In this document: piece by piece, positions 1-10,940 of the stretch
How the letters are laid out: every line of letters starts with the position of its first letter
Position numbering within the stretch: the first letter of the stretch is position 1
NCBI GenBank assembly: GCA_031761405.1
Contig: JASEVX010000003.1
Location: forward strand, 62,659,423 to 62,723,422
Direction of reading: 5' to 3'
From: Serripes groenlandicus
Lineage: Eukaryota; Mollusca; Bivalvia; Cardiida; Cardiidae
DNA length: 64,000 nt
Made by a program: the position numbers and the translations under genes
The notes under the pieces: model-generated
Told to the model about the DNA's origin: nothing
Seen by the model: the letters and a program-made list of their open reading frames with translations, nothing else
Database searches by the model: none

Positions 1-1045
1 TAAGTTTTTTGAAAACCCATTGTCTGTGGAGCAATTCCTATTTTCTGCCACCTGGGCATTAGTTCTTTATGGAAATATAGCGGTATATAATACATGACTC
101 TTATGAAAATTGTTTTTATTTCTGGTAAAAAGTTCTTAAAGTGAACCTTAAGGAAAGGAAGTCAAATGGGTTTTTAAATCGAGCATGTTGACTATCATAG
201 TATCAAATATTTACTATGTAATATACTTAACTACGATCTTATAACACATTTAACATTTTGATTTATATAAATAGGTGACCAACCCACCTTCATAGGTAAT
301 TTTTCTACACTATGTTGTTCTGTTATAATTGTATGTTTAATGAAAGGACGTTGTATAGGCTTTTAAATAAACTATTTTGACTATCATACTATAACATGTA
401 TACACTGTAACATACGCTGCTACGATTTTGTCATACATTTTGCATTTTGTTTTACGAAAATTAGCCATAGTTTACCTAAACAATAATTGGTTTTCTAATG
501 AATCAATGTTTGCAGGCGTCTTTTTGACTGACATCTTACAAAAATACCAATTTAAAATAGAAACAAAGAATGGAAAACATTATCATTAATCAATCTCGTC
601 TTTAAACACCGCATCAAGCACACTCTAACTCATTTCGGGCTCATCATCATTTTCAAGGCTTGAATCGTATTCTCTTCTTGAACGTATTTCCACCAGATCC
701 TGTGGAACAACGCTGTCCTAAACCCATTCATATTCTACAGTTTCTTTGGGATTAATATTCCACCCACTCTCCTCCACTCTTGGCAGATTGGGAACATTTT
801 AATGAGCATGGAGTCACACGTAGAATAGGTAGTTCACACGTTTGATATGCATCTCTAACAGGGATTTACAAGGAGGCAACACGCTCATATCTAGGCCACT
901 GTACGAGTTAATAAATTGACCTTTCACTTTGAACCTTTTCATGAACTGATCATACCTTAGTTTGTTTATATCATCGTACCTGGGTTGTCCATATATGGCA
1001 CATAGCAGTACCTCAATACCTCTCATAAGTTCAAAGGAACAGTAA
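1..1045 (-). repeat. Left arm of a ~1 kb inverted repeat
   Basis: This segment is similar, in reverse complement, to about 5365-6290. Matching blocks include the cccattgt...ctgccacctgg block near the outer end, the tttgcaggcgtctttttgac block near 500-530, and the coding block at 600-1026. The arm also holds an internal direct duplication (a tgactatcat...cattttg unit at about 188-260 and again at 378-450), mirrored in the right arm. The outer end coincides with the window start, so the true boundary may lie outside. It could be one end of a long-terminal-inverted-repeat element, or the 3' end of a second, head-to-head copy of the gene in the interior. Confidence 0.75.
600..1045 (-). pseudogene. 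C-terminal fragment of an uncharacterised invertebrate repetitive protein family (inverted copy)
   Basis: Read on the minus strand, this gives a C-terminal fragment with an LPPC...LxMH...RxNY signature, followed by a tail rich in acidic residues. The clean open stretch is 814-1026, and similarity continues with stops to about 600. I recognise this signature as the C-terminal end of a large, high-copy uncharacterised protein family found in molluscs, cnidarians and lancelets; its biochemical role is unknown to me. The same C-terminus occurs on the plus strand at 5365-5715, so two oppositely oriented copies flank the locus. Frame breaks show that it is not functional. Confidence 0.6.
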
Positions 1046-1954
1046 TGAACTTGACATAGAAGTGTAAGTGTATCTCTATACTCTTCGTGTTTTTCTCAAC
1101 CAGTTTCGGAGGGGCTAAAGCTGACAGACATGCATCTTCCATAGCTGAAGACATGTTTTGCTGTCACAAATGTGGAGTAGTTCCTCTATAAACACATATT
1201 ATTACAAAAGACAAGAAATCTAACTGGAAGTGCTGAACTTATCACTATTCTTAATCGGTATGGTCATGGGCAGTCATATTCCAAGACGATAGAGCTTGGA
1301 ACTGCTAAGTGCAATTCAGTGACCGCCTCGGAGTCGGTCCTTCCAGTGAACAGATCAGTGGATAAAAATGCAGTGTTGCACTTCTGTTGGGACAATTTTG
1401 ATCTAAATGAAGAAAGGCCATCTGGTACTGGGACAACCCACTCAACACATGGTATAGCCATACAAGAAGTAAGAAACATTAATTACAAAAGCAGTGCCTC
1501 AGAGGGTCCACTGATCACGAAAACGAAACACAGATCTGTTAGACCACTTGCAGTCAAAATGAAGGAAGGTTATTCAAAGCTAAAAGTCGAGCCAAAATTA
1601 GAGGTCCATATACTAAAACCAGAATATGATTTTGACCAAATTCTTCACCTGGTTTTTCTGTCGAGAGTAACAGGCAGCCAATCTGATTTTCAAAGTGTTC
1701 CACCTTGGTCAGGATGGTTCTCAAAAACCAGGTGAGGCCAATTGCAGCAACAAGTCAACCTTTGAATACATGACTCCTATCAATGCACCAGTCAACGAGA
1801 ATACTACAGTACAACATATATTACAATCTTTGCTGACTGCAAGTTGGTAAAGAATGCGCCATTGCTACATTTGACATTGTTGTTGCCAAACAAATATATT
1901 CACTAGTTTCACATACTCCTTAATTTAGCAACATTATAGTAAGAATGTTAGTTT

Positions 1955-2913
1955 TTAGCTCACCAGAGCACAAAGTGCTCAATGTGAGTTTTTGCGATCG
2001 CCTTTTGTCCGTCGTCCGTCGTCAACATTTGCTTGTTAACACTCTAGAGGCAACATTTTGCATTCAATCTTCATGAAAGTTTATCAGAACATATATCTCA
2101 ATCAAATCTAGGCCAAGTTTGAAACTGGGTCATGTCGGGTCAAAAACTAGGTCACTAGGCCAAATTGAAGGAAAATCTTGTTAACACTCTGGAAGCCACA
2201 TTTTTGGCTTGAGCATGTTGAAGCTTTGTCAGAATGTTTGTCTTAGTGATATCTAGACCAAGTTCGAATATGGGTCATGTCCGGTCAAAAACTAGGTCAC
2301 TAGGCCAAATTTAAGAAAAATATTGTTAACACTCTGGAAGCCACATTTTAAAATTGAGCATGTTGAAACTTTGTCAGAAAGTTTGTCTTGATGATATCTA
2401 GGCCAAGTTTGAATATGGGTCATGTCTGGTCAAAAACTAGGTCACTAGGCCAAATTTAAGAATTTTTTTGTTAACACACTGGAAGCCATATTTTAAATTT
2501 GAGCATGTTGAAACTTTATCAGAAAGTTTGTATTGATGATATCTAGGCCAAGTTCGAATATATGTCATGTCTGGTCAAAAACTAGGTCACTAGGCCAAAT
2601 TTAAGAAAAATCTTGTTAACACTCTGGAAGCCACATTTTTGGCTTGAGCATTTTGAAACTATGTCGGAAAAATTTGACTTAGTGATATCTAGGTCAAGTT
2701 CGAATATGGGTCATGTCGGGTCAACAACTAAGTCACTAGGCCAAATTGTAGAACAATCTAGTTAACACTATAGAGATCGCTTTTTTGACTTGAGCAGCTT
2801 GACATTTTGTCAGAAAGTTTGTCTTGATGATATTGCCATTGGTGCTGAAAGAGTTATGTTTTAAATAGCCCATTCTCAGGTGAGCGATTCCAGGGCCTCA
2901 TGGCCCTCTTGTT
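1955..2913. mobile_element. TTTAGCTCACC-family non-autonomous element with six 145-bp tandem units
   Basis: It starts ttttagctcacc followed by agtgctcaatgtgag and a gtccgtcgtccgtcgtc run, and ends caggtgagcgattcc...ggccctcttgtttc. Between the ends are six units marked by gttaacac at 2035, 2180, 2325, 2470, 2615 and 2761, an almost constant 145-bp period. The unit carries ctaggccaagtt and aactaggtcactaggccaaa. It interrupts the uncharacterised gene: coding similarity runs up to 1950 and resumes directly at 2914. The gctcacc/ggtgagc ends form short subterminal inverted repeats. Related copies are at 9348, 11810, 46286 and 49584. No protein is encoded, so mobility must come from elsewhere; whether it belongs to a Helitron-like or a TIR class is not resolved. 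Confidence 0.8.
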
Positions 2914-3529
2914 TCCATACACTTTGCTCGGTCTTTGGTTCAATTGGTAAACTGATGAAGTGTAGTGGATTGGCAGAAATTGTGTTGGAGTCGGCAGTCT
3001 GCGCTGGTGGATCTGGACAATGTTACGTCTGGCAAACATTATAACAGTGCCTTGCGTGTTCTTACACTTATGGCAGAGAGCTTGGAAACGTATGCTCCTA
3101 GATAGATTTAAACACATGCACTCAAGAAGTGAACACCTGACACCTGTAACAGAACATCTGTAACACCATCTCTCACAGAGAATCAATCCATCATGTGACA
3201 CAGTGAATGATGTGATAAGTTCAAAAGATTGTCTGGATTTATACCAGTCTTATCAGGCTTTTAAATCAGCAATCAGGGCGGCCAATATAGGAAAACTGCC
3301 AGGTTCTGGTTACAACATATGGACATTGTGAAAATAGTTCTCCTGTTGATCAGAGCAACAAAACAGAATGATCTTGATTTACATGTTGCACTTTTATATA
3401 CTGAAAGAAAAAAGAAACGCAGGGTAGGCTTTCGTGTTGAATTAAAGTAGTTTATCACATTTTTTTTAAAATAATCGTTACATGGTTTTCAAGCACTACC
3501 TTTAAAGAGCAGTACTGCAAATTGTCATT

Positions 3530-3663
3530 AATGTTTGTCGATTAATTGCACAGTAATTGATTCGCAGAGGAAGATACCCTCAATTTTCGAAATTGAAAAG
3601 TCAATATCCAGTATGGCCCCCTCGCGCCGCTATTCCTGTTCGTATTATCCGATGCATGATCGA

Positions 3664-3694
<31 letters not shown>

Positions 3695-3960
3695 ACCTAT
3701 CCCTCTCAATCACACAGGCGTCGACAAAACGTTCCCCACGACATCTGCACGAAACAGTAAATCGCGACTCATCACTGAAGAATACACGTCTCCACTGCCA
3801 CATGGGAAATGTCCGAGGAGCATATGCATTCAACCATGCCATACGACGCCTACGACGCTCATGAGTTAGTGGCAGACCAATATACGGACGGTGTGCTCTC
3901 AGACCGACCTCTCGCAGTCGATTGCCAACAGTTCTTGCATGAACAGGGCGGTTGTGAGTT
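3530..3960 (-). pseudogene. Tc1/mariner transposase relic
   Basis: On the minus strand the translation contains WxRVFFSDESRF followed by CRGERFVDAC and an RDRFGGGG run. This corresponds to the region around the second catalytic aspartate of Tc1-like DDE/DDD transposases and the glycine-rich stretch that follows it. The first and third catalytic residues are not visible. The relic sits between two blocks of the uncharacterised plus-strand gene and is probably a nested insertion. The glycine codons have become a 29-base homopolymer. Confidence 0.7.
3664..3692. repeat. Poly-C tract (29 C)
   Basis: A homopolymer of 29 C on the plus strand (poly-G on the transposase strand), at the place where Tc1-like proteins have consecutive glycines. 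The exact length may be affected by sequencing error. Confidence 0.9.
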
Positions 3961-4869
3961 TTCAGAAAACTTCATAAAAGGATTTATTATTTAATAAGAA
4001 TTATGCAGCCTTCTTCCACTGGTGCATGACAAGGCACATGAGTGCAAACTACGTAGAGGCAACACTCATGTCTACAGATATGATATCGGGGGGAAGAGTC
4101 TTATCACACTGAACTTCAACCAGCCAAAGTTCAAGCTAGTGAGAAAGATGTTCGCCGAGTAATTTCCGCAGTTGAAGGCTTTTTTTAATCCATTTTTGAA
4201 TCCATTCATCGGTGATAATAGCATGAATCACCTTTATTGTTTGTCGTCTGGCGTTCCAGCTGCCACTGATATCGCTGATTCACTCTGTCATGTCAAGAAA
4301 ACCGGCCAAAGAGTAATGGGTGAAATACAAGACTTGTCAAACACTACATCCTTCCATGATCCACCGAAGCGGACCAATGTGAAGACATTTTATACCGCAC
4401 ACGTCTGGAAGAAAGTGACCTCACCCAATAATAAACTGATGCAGATCAGAGCGAAACGCAATATATTCGGTCAGCTCATCATCCTTGCACTTCAGCATAA
4501 CATTGATCTGGAACTAACACTGTCATATCCCCTTGGTCCAGTCCAATGGTCTCTTGCAACTTCATATGGCATGCCAATAGAAGACAGACACAGCTAAGCT
4601 TCTTCTTTATATAGAACCTTCAATTGAACCAACTACTGTTCCCTCCCAAAATGATGTTGTATTAATTGTGATATTGATGGAAATGCAATGATTCCGAGTT
4701 TGACCAATGTACCCTGCACATTTGAGAATGTAGCTTATATGCTTTTGAAGCAACTTCCTAAGACCAGCAGAGTTGACTTTGTAACAGATACATATTTGCC
4801 ACGGACCAATAACTCATATGAGCGCAGAAGGCGTGTTACAACACAGGCTTCACTTCTTAAAGGTCCAAA

Positions 4870-5153
4870 GTTGATTGATTCGGACTTAATGCCATTTTCA
4901 ACAATTTTTCAGTCATATCACGGCGGCAAGTTTACCTACTCATATGTTTCTTGGTTTACTCACACCAGTACCCAACATAACATACTCTCCAAGCAACTGG
5001 CTGCTTTTCCACAAGGACTGTTAGCACATTGGTGAAAGATGAATGACGCTTGTCACAGTGACTTTTGTCAAACGTCGAAAAAAATGTTTGCCAAGCTTGG
5101 GTTCGAACTCACAACCCCTGGATTGACAACCTGCGTCGCTCATGGGGCTCGAC
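4870..5153 (-). mobile_element. tRNA-derived SINE with 11-bp target-site duplication
   Basis: The insert is flanked by identical aaaggtccaaa copies at 4859-4869 and 5154-5164. On the minus strand it begins with a tRNA-like head containing a B box (gagttcgaaccc), continues with a body resembling the SINE at 50380-50660 (gcagccag, tactggtgtg), and ends gccgccgtgatatgactga...aatcaatcaa. It splits the GPK motif of the uncharacterised gene, and the reading frame resumes after the second duplicate. Confidence 0.85.
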
Positions 5154-5364
5154 AAAGGTCCAAAAACTAAGATGCCACGTGACTGGAAAGGCTTCCTCGA
5201 AAATGAAGATAACAAGAAACAGCTTATACAGCTAATATTTAAACAGTGAAAGTCTGATACGTATGCCAGTGAGCTGCAAGGGAGATGTATCAACTATGAT
5301 ATTTTGGTGAAGAGTCTCACCGCCTCTCAGGTAATGCCGGTAATGCAGAGAGTACGATAGTATA

Positions 5365-6290
5365 AACACACTACGGTATGATCAGTTCATGAAAAGGGGT
5401 CGAAGTGAAAGGCCAAGTTATTAACTAGTACATCGGCATATATATGAGCTTGTTGCCTCCTTGTAAATCTTCATAAGAGATGCATATCAAACATGTGAAC
5501 TACCAATCCATGCCCATTACAATTTTCCCATTCTGCCAAAAGTAGAGGAGAGTGGATGGAATATTAATCCCAAAGAACATATATAATATGAATGGGTGAA
5601 GGACAGCGTTGTTCCACAGGATTTGGTGGAAATACTTTCAAGAACAGAATACGACTTCAGCATTGAAAATGATGATGAGCTCAAAATGAGTGTGCTTGAT
5701 TAATGCTAATATTTTACATACTTCATTTCTTTTTCAAATTAGTAATTGTTTAAGATGTCGGTCAAAAAGACGCCTGCAAACATTGTTTCATTAGAAAAAA
5801 CAATAGTTAGATAAACTATGGCTAATTTCCGAAATATAAAAATGCAAAATGTATGACAAAATCGTAGTAGCGTATATTACAGTGTATATATTTGATATTA
5901 TGATAGTCAAAATTCTAGATTTAAAAGCCTATACAACTTCCTTTCATTAAACATAATAAACATACAATTATAACAGAACAACATTGTGTAGAAAACTACC
6001 TATAGATGAAGGATGGCTCGTCACCTATAAATCAAAATGTAAAAAGTGTTACAAAATCGTAGTCAAAATACTTGAGTAAAAAGCCTATTTGACTTCCTTT
6101 CCTTAAAAATATCACTATTATAACTGTTTACAATAAATAACAATCAATAACAATCAATTAAACGTTTTTCACGTTTTTTTTTTATTTTTTTACAATTTTC
6201 ATAAGGGTCACGTATTATAAGCCGCTATATAAAGAACCAATGACCAGGTGGCAGGAATATGCTCTACACACAATGGGCTTTCAGAAAGAC
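5365..6290 (+). repeat. Right arm of the ~1 kb inverted repeat
   Basis: Reverse complement of the left arm at 1-1045. It includes the C-terminal coding block (5365-5715), a non-coding part with two partial copies of an internal unit (about 5840-5930 and 6030-6090), and an outer end at about 6290 (caatgggctttcagaaagac). Arm divergence is moderate, with small indels and substitutions, so this is not a recent perfect palindrome. Confidence 0.75.
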
Positions 6291-6373
6291 ATAGTGTAGA
6301 AAAATCACTATGGGGGAGGTTCCGTCATTCTGGCCCACGGTCTATGAACCCCAATCAATCGACTGTGTTGATA

Positions 6374-6532
6374 ATAGTACTTTCTCGCGGTGCGAAGTAT
6401 AGAGAGAAAATGTTGTCTTAGCGACATGTGATTTGAATTGAGGGTGTGTTGTTTATGCACGGGTGAACCCGTGCGCAGTTTGTGTAAGTAAATCATTCAG
6501 CCAGTCAGTCGTGCAGGCAAGACGTGTTCAAG
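6374..6532 (+). repeat. Left direct terminal repeat of the Ngaro-like element
   Basis: Matches 10941-11103 with few differences (tttctcgcgg, tgttgtcttagcgacatgtg, gcaagacgtgttca). It contains a hairpin at 6457-6474 with 8-base arms (gcacgggt/acccgtgc). Confidence 0.85.
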
Positions 6533-6589
6533 TTAGTAGAATAGAGGACCACGTGCTAAAATTGAAGAGCAGAATAATTTACTTTCCCA

Positions 6590-7215
6590 GATGGAAACTT
6601 TAATTACCAGCCGTCTTGAAGGGTTTGAGACGCGCATGGTTGACGCACAGAGAAGAATTGCAGAATCACAATACGACAAATTGTAGCAGAGTTGCAACAC
6701 TGTAGATAAATATCAATTCTAAAGAAAGGAAAACGAGGAGCAGTATAAATGTAACTCACAAGTGCTTAAAAGTTTAAACGGAGCGGAAGGACATTTAAAT
6801 GAATTAACGTTGTCAAACCCAACGCTCTCAACAGAGGCAAGTCGTCGTAAAGTTGTTGAAGGTATGAGCACTATTTTACATAGGCAAAAAATGATTAAAC
6901 TGGCTGATTTGTCCGACTTGGGCTGGCTAGTTGTCCAAGAATACGAGGCTCACCTACTCGCAGAGGACTCTGATAACGAGAAAGATTTATAGAGCTCAGT
7001 TACACGCTGACCGGAAGATGAAGCAAGAAAAGAAAGTCAAAACACGCCGATATGTCCCGTATAGTGCAGCACACTCCTATCGCATCAACAAACACACAGC
7101 CACAGGGGCATAACCAGCAAAGCGGTCGAAAGCCGGGACTTTGTTTCAAGTGTGGAAAGCCAGGAAATTGGCAGTCAGACTGTAAAGTAAGAGGCACAGA
7201 TTTTCAGCCGCATCG
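6590..7215 (+). pseudogene. Gag-like ORF1 relic with a CCHC zinc knuckle
   Basis: Discontinuous coding segments begin near 6590. The zinc knuckle reads CFKCGKPGNWQSDC (about 7141-7182), a near-standard CX2CX4HX4C in which the histidine position is N-W rather than G-H, so the knuckle is altered. The segment 6762-6992 is open and acidic towards its end. Stops occur at about 6685 and 6990. The knuckle is joined almost directly to reverse transcriptase sequence, so the region between them is deleted. It belongs to the element at 6374-11103. Confidence 0.55.
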
Positions 7216-8655
7216 AACATTTTTGGGGTTTTCATCGATTATCGATTGAGTAAAAACATACTATATTTTCAACGTTCTTCCGTTCGGGATTTCTGTAGCA
7301 GGGGCGATATTTACCAAAGTACTTCGCTTTGTGGTAAAGCGATGGAGGTTTAGGCGGTAGCTGTACATATTTGCAATCATATGCACATGCAGTATTTGTT
7401 AAAAAGGACATTGAAAAGTTCGGATTTCTTTTAGCAGATGACAAATGTATTTGGTTACCAACTCAAATAATTGTATGGTTAGGATAATTATGGAATACGA
7501 TTAACGGTACTATAATGGTTAGGATAATTGTGGAATACGAGTAACGGTACTATATCAGTCACAGACGAAAGGATATCTGGTTTTGAAAGCCGCATTGGGT
7601 CTTTTATCAAGAGGGTTTCGAAAGAAAAATATTTGATATTCGCACACGATTTAGTGCGAGTAGTAGGACAGCTGATGTCGATGAAATGTACGATTGGTCC
7701 GGTCGTTCGGCTTAGAACGCGCGATGTGTATGAGTGTCTGAATCAGCGAGTAATCTGGAATTCGCCTGTGATGCATTGTATGAGATGTTGTTCTGGAAGG
7801 AACGTACCCGATGAATGAATAAGGCAGATATTGTCCAATGCTTAAAGGAGCCAGATACTGTTATATTTACCGACGCTAGTGACTTCGGTTTTGGGGGTTA
7901 CATACATGGTCAATTGGACAGTTCACTTATAGGAAGTTGGTCTCTAGGGGAGAGCAGTAACTTGGAGAGAGCTATAAGCTGTACATAGTTATTTGTCATG
8001 TCTGGAAGGACGTCATATTTTAGTAAACAGTGACTATAAGAATGTTTCTTGTATTTGGAGTTCCGGTAGTAGAAAACCTTATTTACAGGTAGGCTTATAG
8101 CTAAAAGCTATTGATATATGTAGAAACCGTAGTATTTCTATTGATTATAAATGGATACCTTGAAGCTTAAATTATGAGGCAGATTTCTTAAGCAGATGTT
8201 GCGATAGTGACGATTGGTCTGTTGACTGGTTGTTTAGGTATTTAGACAAACGATGGGGCCCACACACGGTCGATATATTTGCTAATGATTACAATAGTAA
8301 GTGCATAGAGTTCAATTCTCGATTCTGGTGTACACATACCAGCGGAGTCGATGCATTTAAGCAAAATTGGTCGAAGTCGCTTTGTTGGCTGGTTTCTCCT
8401 TCGGAGGTTGATCAGCAAAAGCATTAAAAAGGCGGTGACAGAAAAATGTACGTGTACGCTTGTTGTTGTACCCGAATGGAAATATGCTCCGTTCTGGCCC
8501 ATAATATTTCCAGACGGTAAAAATCAAGCTGTTTATGATATTTATTATTTCAAACCTGATATTTTGACCAAAAGAGGCAGAGGAAAAAACGGAATTTTCA
8601 ACGGAAGGCCTCTTAAATTCGGGCTATTAGCAATTAAAATAATTGCTTATTGTTG
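7200..8655 (+). pseudogene. DIRS-type reverse transcriptase-RNase H relic
   Basis: Starts around FLGFS, then YYIFNVLPFG (the RT segment before the YxDD loop; the YxDD motif itself is eroded) and FGFLLADDKCIW. 7528-7818 is open and continues with EKYLIFAHDL and GPVVRLRTRD. An RNase H block at 7850-7980 carries TDASDFGFGG with the expected acidic residue. After several stops, 8230-8427 gives RYLDKRWGPHTVDIFA, the post-RNase H segment typical of this retroelement type, and 8351-8656 overlaps it in another frame. At least five breaks separate these blocks. Confidence 0.7.
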
Positions 8656-8989
8656 ATATAACCCTTCTTTATTGCGGAACGATTTGGTAATTGACATAGA
8701 AAAATGGCAGAACAGCTTACTTACTCAAACAGTGACGCGAAGAACAAAACATACATGATGTAAACTTTTTAAACTAGGAAACATACCAACGACATGAACG
8801 ACTCAGTGCTGTTTGTATAAATATGTTTAAAACCGGAACAGTGAAATGTTCTCACTGTGTAAATATTTTTTTCTTAACAGTGACATATAGGCCCATGGGG
8901 GCCGGGTGTTATCCCGTTATTATATTTTGTTATATGTTTGTTTTGTTTTACACATGTCACTATAATAAAATATTTACTATTTTTACTTA

Positions 8990-10870
8990 CATGATGTACT
9001 TGGACAAACGGAGACGTTTTATTGTGTCGAAAGGTGGAAATGCAATTCCTGCATCTCCGATACTTGTTTCATTATATCTCACAGAGCTAATTGACAAACA
9101 GTGTTCATTCAACGTAATATCCGCAAATGTATACAGTATTAAGTGGGCAACAGTGTTTAAAGGGACTTCCCGATCCAACGGAAAAGCTTGTTAGAATCGG
9201 CTAAAAGAACTTTATCAAAACCAGTAAATAAAAAGGACCCTATAGACGCGGACATTTTGAAGAAAGTTTGTTCCGAATAATCATATTCCGTAGATGTAAT
9301 GGTTGTAGAGATTTGTGCTTTTTATTGCTCGGTTATGCCTGGTTTTTAGATCACCTGGAGCCAAAGGCTCAAGGTGAGCTATTCTGATCACTTTATGTCT
9401 GTCGTCCGTCGTCCGTGTTGTCCGTCGTCAGGCGTTAACTTTTAGCTTTAAACATCATCTCCTCCTAAACCTCAGGACCAATTTCATCCAAACTTCACAG
9501 CAATGTTCCTTTGGTGGCCCTCTTTCAAAATTGGTCAAAGATTTAAATTCCATTGAGAACTTTGGTTGCTGTGGCATCAGAAAGGGGGCAAAATGTCCAA
9601 ACTTCTCCTCTGAATCTGCATGTCAGATTCCAATATAGTTTGGTAGAAATATTCCTTGGGTGACCCTCTACAAAGATTGTTCAATGCATACTGTTTTGTT
9701 GAAAAACAACATGGCATTTAGGAGGCATCATCTTGTCTGATATTAAGAAAATTGAATAGGAATCTTACTTCAGTGATCCTCTACTTAATTTGTTCAAGCC
9801 GTATTGATTGGTTACACAATCATAGCAGCATCACGTCATCACAAAAGGGGTAAATTGAACTTTTAGCTACAAATGACAACTTCTACCATTCCACTCGACC
9901 AATTTCAACGTTACTTCACAGGAATGTTCCATTGATGGTCATCTTTCAAAATTGTTCGAAGACTTACATTCTGTGTAGAACTTTTGATGCTGCGGCATCA
10001 GAAATTGAGGAAAATACCCAAACTTTAAAAACCTCGATCTCCATAATCCATTTGTCAGATTCCAAGATAATTTGGCAGAAATGTTCTTTGGGTGACTCTC
10101 TACAAAAACTGTTTAAGCCATATTGATTTCGTTGACAAACAGGGCAGCAACGCGGCATCAGGAAAGGTGCAAAATGACAAAACTTTATAATTCCATTCTT
10201 ATTAAAGGGCTTTTACTGATAAACTATTTCTTTAACTGAGTGTCCAATCCCTGCAGTTTCATTTGAACTCCTGATCAAATTTTCACAGATATTTGCAGTT
10301 AAATATTTGCTTCTAATTAACTATCATTCAGGTGATCGATTTATGTCCATCTTGGCCCTCTTGTTAAGTTTTGACGAGATAAGTTCATTACGATGTAATG
10401 ACGTGGCATTTCATGATGATTATTTCATATTAGTTATTAGAAAAGGCAAGACTGATCGGTATCGCTCCGGTAATACTGTTATCATATGTAAAGGAGACTC
10501 TGTATCTTGTAACTACAATATGTTAAAGCGTTACATGTCAATTACTAGTCAGATTGTTACTGATCTCAAGTATCTGTTTAGACCTTGTTATAGGTCTGGA
10601 AATATATGCAGATTGATTTCTAAAGATAAATCACTTAGTTACACTAGTGCTAGGGAGACTATGATAGGTAGATTGCGTCCCTATGCAGGCGATTTGAACA
10701 TTGGTTTGTATTCATTGAGAGCAGGAGGTGCTACTGCAGCAGCATATTCTGGGGTTAACGATATATGTTAGAAAAGGCACGGTCGGTGGAAGACGGACAG
10801 TAGCAAAAATGGTTATGTCGGAGATTCATTAGTTAAAAGACTTGAAGTGACAAAAAGCCTTAATCTGTAA
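8990..10870 (+). pseudogene. Tyrosine recombinase relic, split by a repeat element
   Basis: The N-terminal part at 8990-9345 contains SLYLTELIDK and ANVYSIKWA. The C-terminal part at 10366-10870 contains FDEISSLRC, FRPCYRSGN, SLRAGGAT and, beyond a stop, KRHGRWKTD. The insertion at 9348-10365 splits the gene just before FDEISSLR. The residue expected to be the first catalytic arginine is Ser at the junction, the HxxR box reads YSLR, and an in-frame TAG sits at 10769-10771. All are inactivating. This enzyme would have integrated a circular DNA intermediate of the element. Confidence 0.75.
9348..10365. mobile_element. TTTAGCTCACC-family element inserted in the recombinase relic
   Basis: Begins tttttagatcacctggag...aaggtgagc plus a gtccgtcgtccgtgttgtccgtcgtc run, and ends caggtgatcgatt...cttggccctcttgtt. 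The interior has degenerate units of roughly 180 bp with recurring ttgggtgaccctctacaaa and gcagcatcacg/ggcatca blocks. Recombinase codons run up to ggttttt on the left and continue aagttttgacgag on the right, so both boundaries are fixed to within about 3 bases inside a T/A run. Any target duplication is at most about 3 bp. Confidence 0.8.
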
Positions 10871-10940
10871 TCGCATCTAGATCTGTTATTTCCGCCCTTA
10901 CTTTGTTTATATGGGTATGAAAGAAGTAAAGCTAAGACTA

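Larger units (their letters stand above)
1190..5715 (+). pseudogene. Decayed gene of an uncharacterised, transposon-like invertebrate protein family, interrupted by three insertions
   Basis: Coding blocks occur in order along the plus strand. 1200-1735 contains a DNxDxNEE...GTTHxT motif. 2915-3460 contains an HTLCS...SGLAEIVLE block, then SGKHYN. 4100-4600 contains an NSMNHLYCLSSGVPA motif, then KRTNVKTF and YPLGPVQWSLAT. 4690-4870 contains RVDFVTDTY. 5150-5250 contains GPKTKMPRDWKGFLENE. 5365-5715 holds the C-terminus with LPPC. The order and motifs match a recurrent uncharacterised family of long proteins, recognised from memory and not by search. Stops and frameshifts separate the blocks, and the segment just before the C-terminus appears deleted near 5340. 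Insertions at 1955-2913, about 3500-3970 and 4870-5153 break it. The C-terminal part overlaps the right inverted arm, which favours a mobile origin. Confidence 0.6.

Noticed and set aside
3535..3864. Proline-rich plus-strand open frames
   Set aside because: The proline run is the 29-C tract, and the real coding trace is the Tc1 transposase on the other strand.
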